A stretch of 14,501 bases of DNA from B4-G1 sp964393895 (GTDB taxonomy: Bacteria; Chloroflexota; Anaerolineae; B4-G1), in NCBI GenBank assembly GCA_964393895.1, contig CAYMWP010000119.1, forward strand, positions 1-14,501, given 5' to 3'. Position numbers and translations under genes: made by a program. Position 1 is the first letter of the stretch, and each line of letters starts with the position of its first letter. Shown here one piece after another: positions 14,482 to 14,501 of this stretch. The notes beneath the pieces were generated by a model, which had not been told where the DNA came from, did not search any database, and saw only the letters and a program-made list of their open reading frames with translations.

Positions 14482-14501
14482 CATACCCTAGCTTCGTTAA
14501 T

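Overview
The window looks like chromosomal DNA of an uncultured Chloroflexota, most likely an Anaerolineae-like lineage. The inference rests on long Thr/Pro linkers in exported proteins, the short hydrophobic 'YLPLVVK' / 'HFPLVMR' motif in two of them, a Hanks-type kinase fused to TPR-like repeats, decayed BrnT and MazF toxin-antitoxin genes, and dispersed short palindromic repeats. No rRNA, tRNA or CRISPR array was found. The taxonomic call is inference.

Layout: (1) 1-436 holds a copy of a composite palindromic repeat, a terminator-like hairpin and a strong extended -10 promoter. (2) 437-1753 is thymidine/pyrimidine-nucleoside phosphorylase. (3) 1754-3209 is a graveyard. A beheaded brnT and a CopG-like antitoxin lie between the true deoA 3' end and a degenerate 156-bp second copy of it. 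A DUF2281-type antitoxin follows, then a MazF/PemK toxin split by a MITE-like 134-bp insertion. (4) 3280-5912 is the most interesting locus. A Tat-exported, multidomain protein ends in twelve cysteines spaced exactly four residues apart, and its stop codon overlaps the start of a radical SAM/SPASM enzyme. This looks like a peptide-modification (RiPP-like) pair with an unusual large 'precursor'. (5) 5913-6279 holds a near-consensus sigma70 promoter and a long structured leader. (6) 6280-8552 is a Ser/Thr kinase with TPR-like repeats and two C-terminal membrane helices, broken by one frameshift. (7) 8613-11538 encodes a membrane-anchored protein with a Pro/Thr stalk and a secreted protein with three near-identical Ig/PKD-like repeats. 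(8) 11605-12495 is a lipoprotein. (9) 12735-14360 (minus strand) is an acyl-CoA ligase. It converges on the lipoprotein gene, with a large hairpin and an inverted repeat copy between them.

How the genes may work together: deoA and the acyl-CoA ligase appear to be ordinary metabolic genes with the GC-rich composition of the host. The intervening genes are mostly surface or secreted proteins, a kinase, a radical SAM modification pair and TA debris, and many of them read as less GC-rich. This fits an accessory region held between dispersed repeats. The modification pair can be rationalised as follows: the radical SAM enzyme modifies the Cys tail in the cytoplasm, and the folded product leaves by the Tat route to sit at the cell surface. 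That pathway order is inference from the signal peptide and enzyme class.
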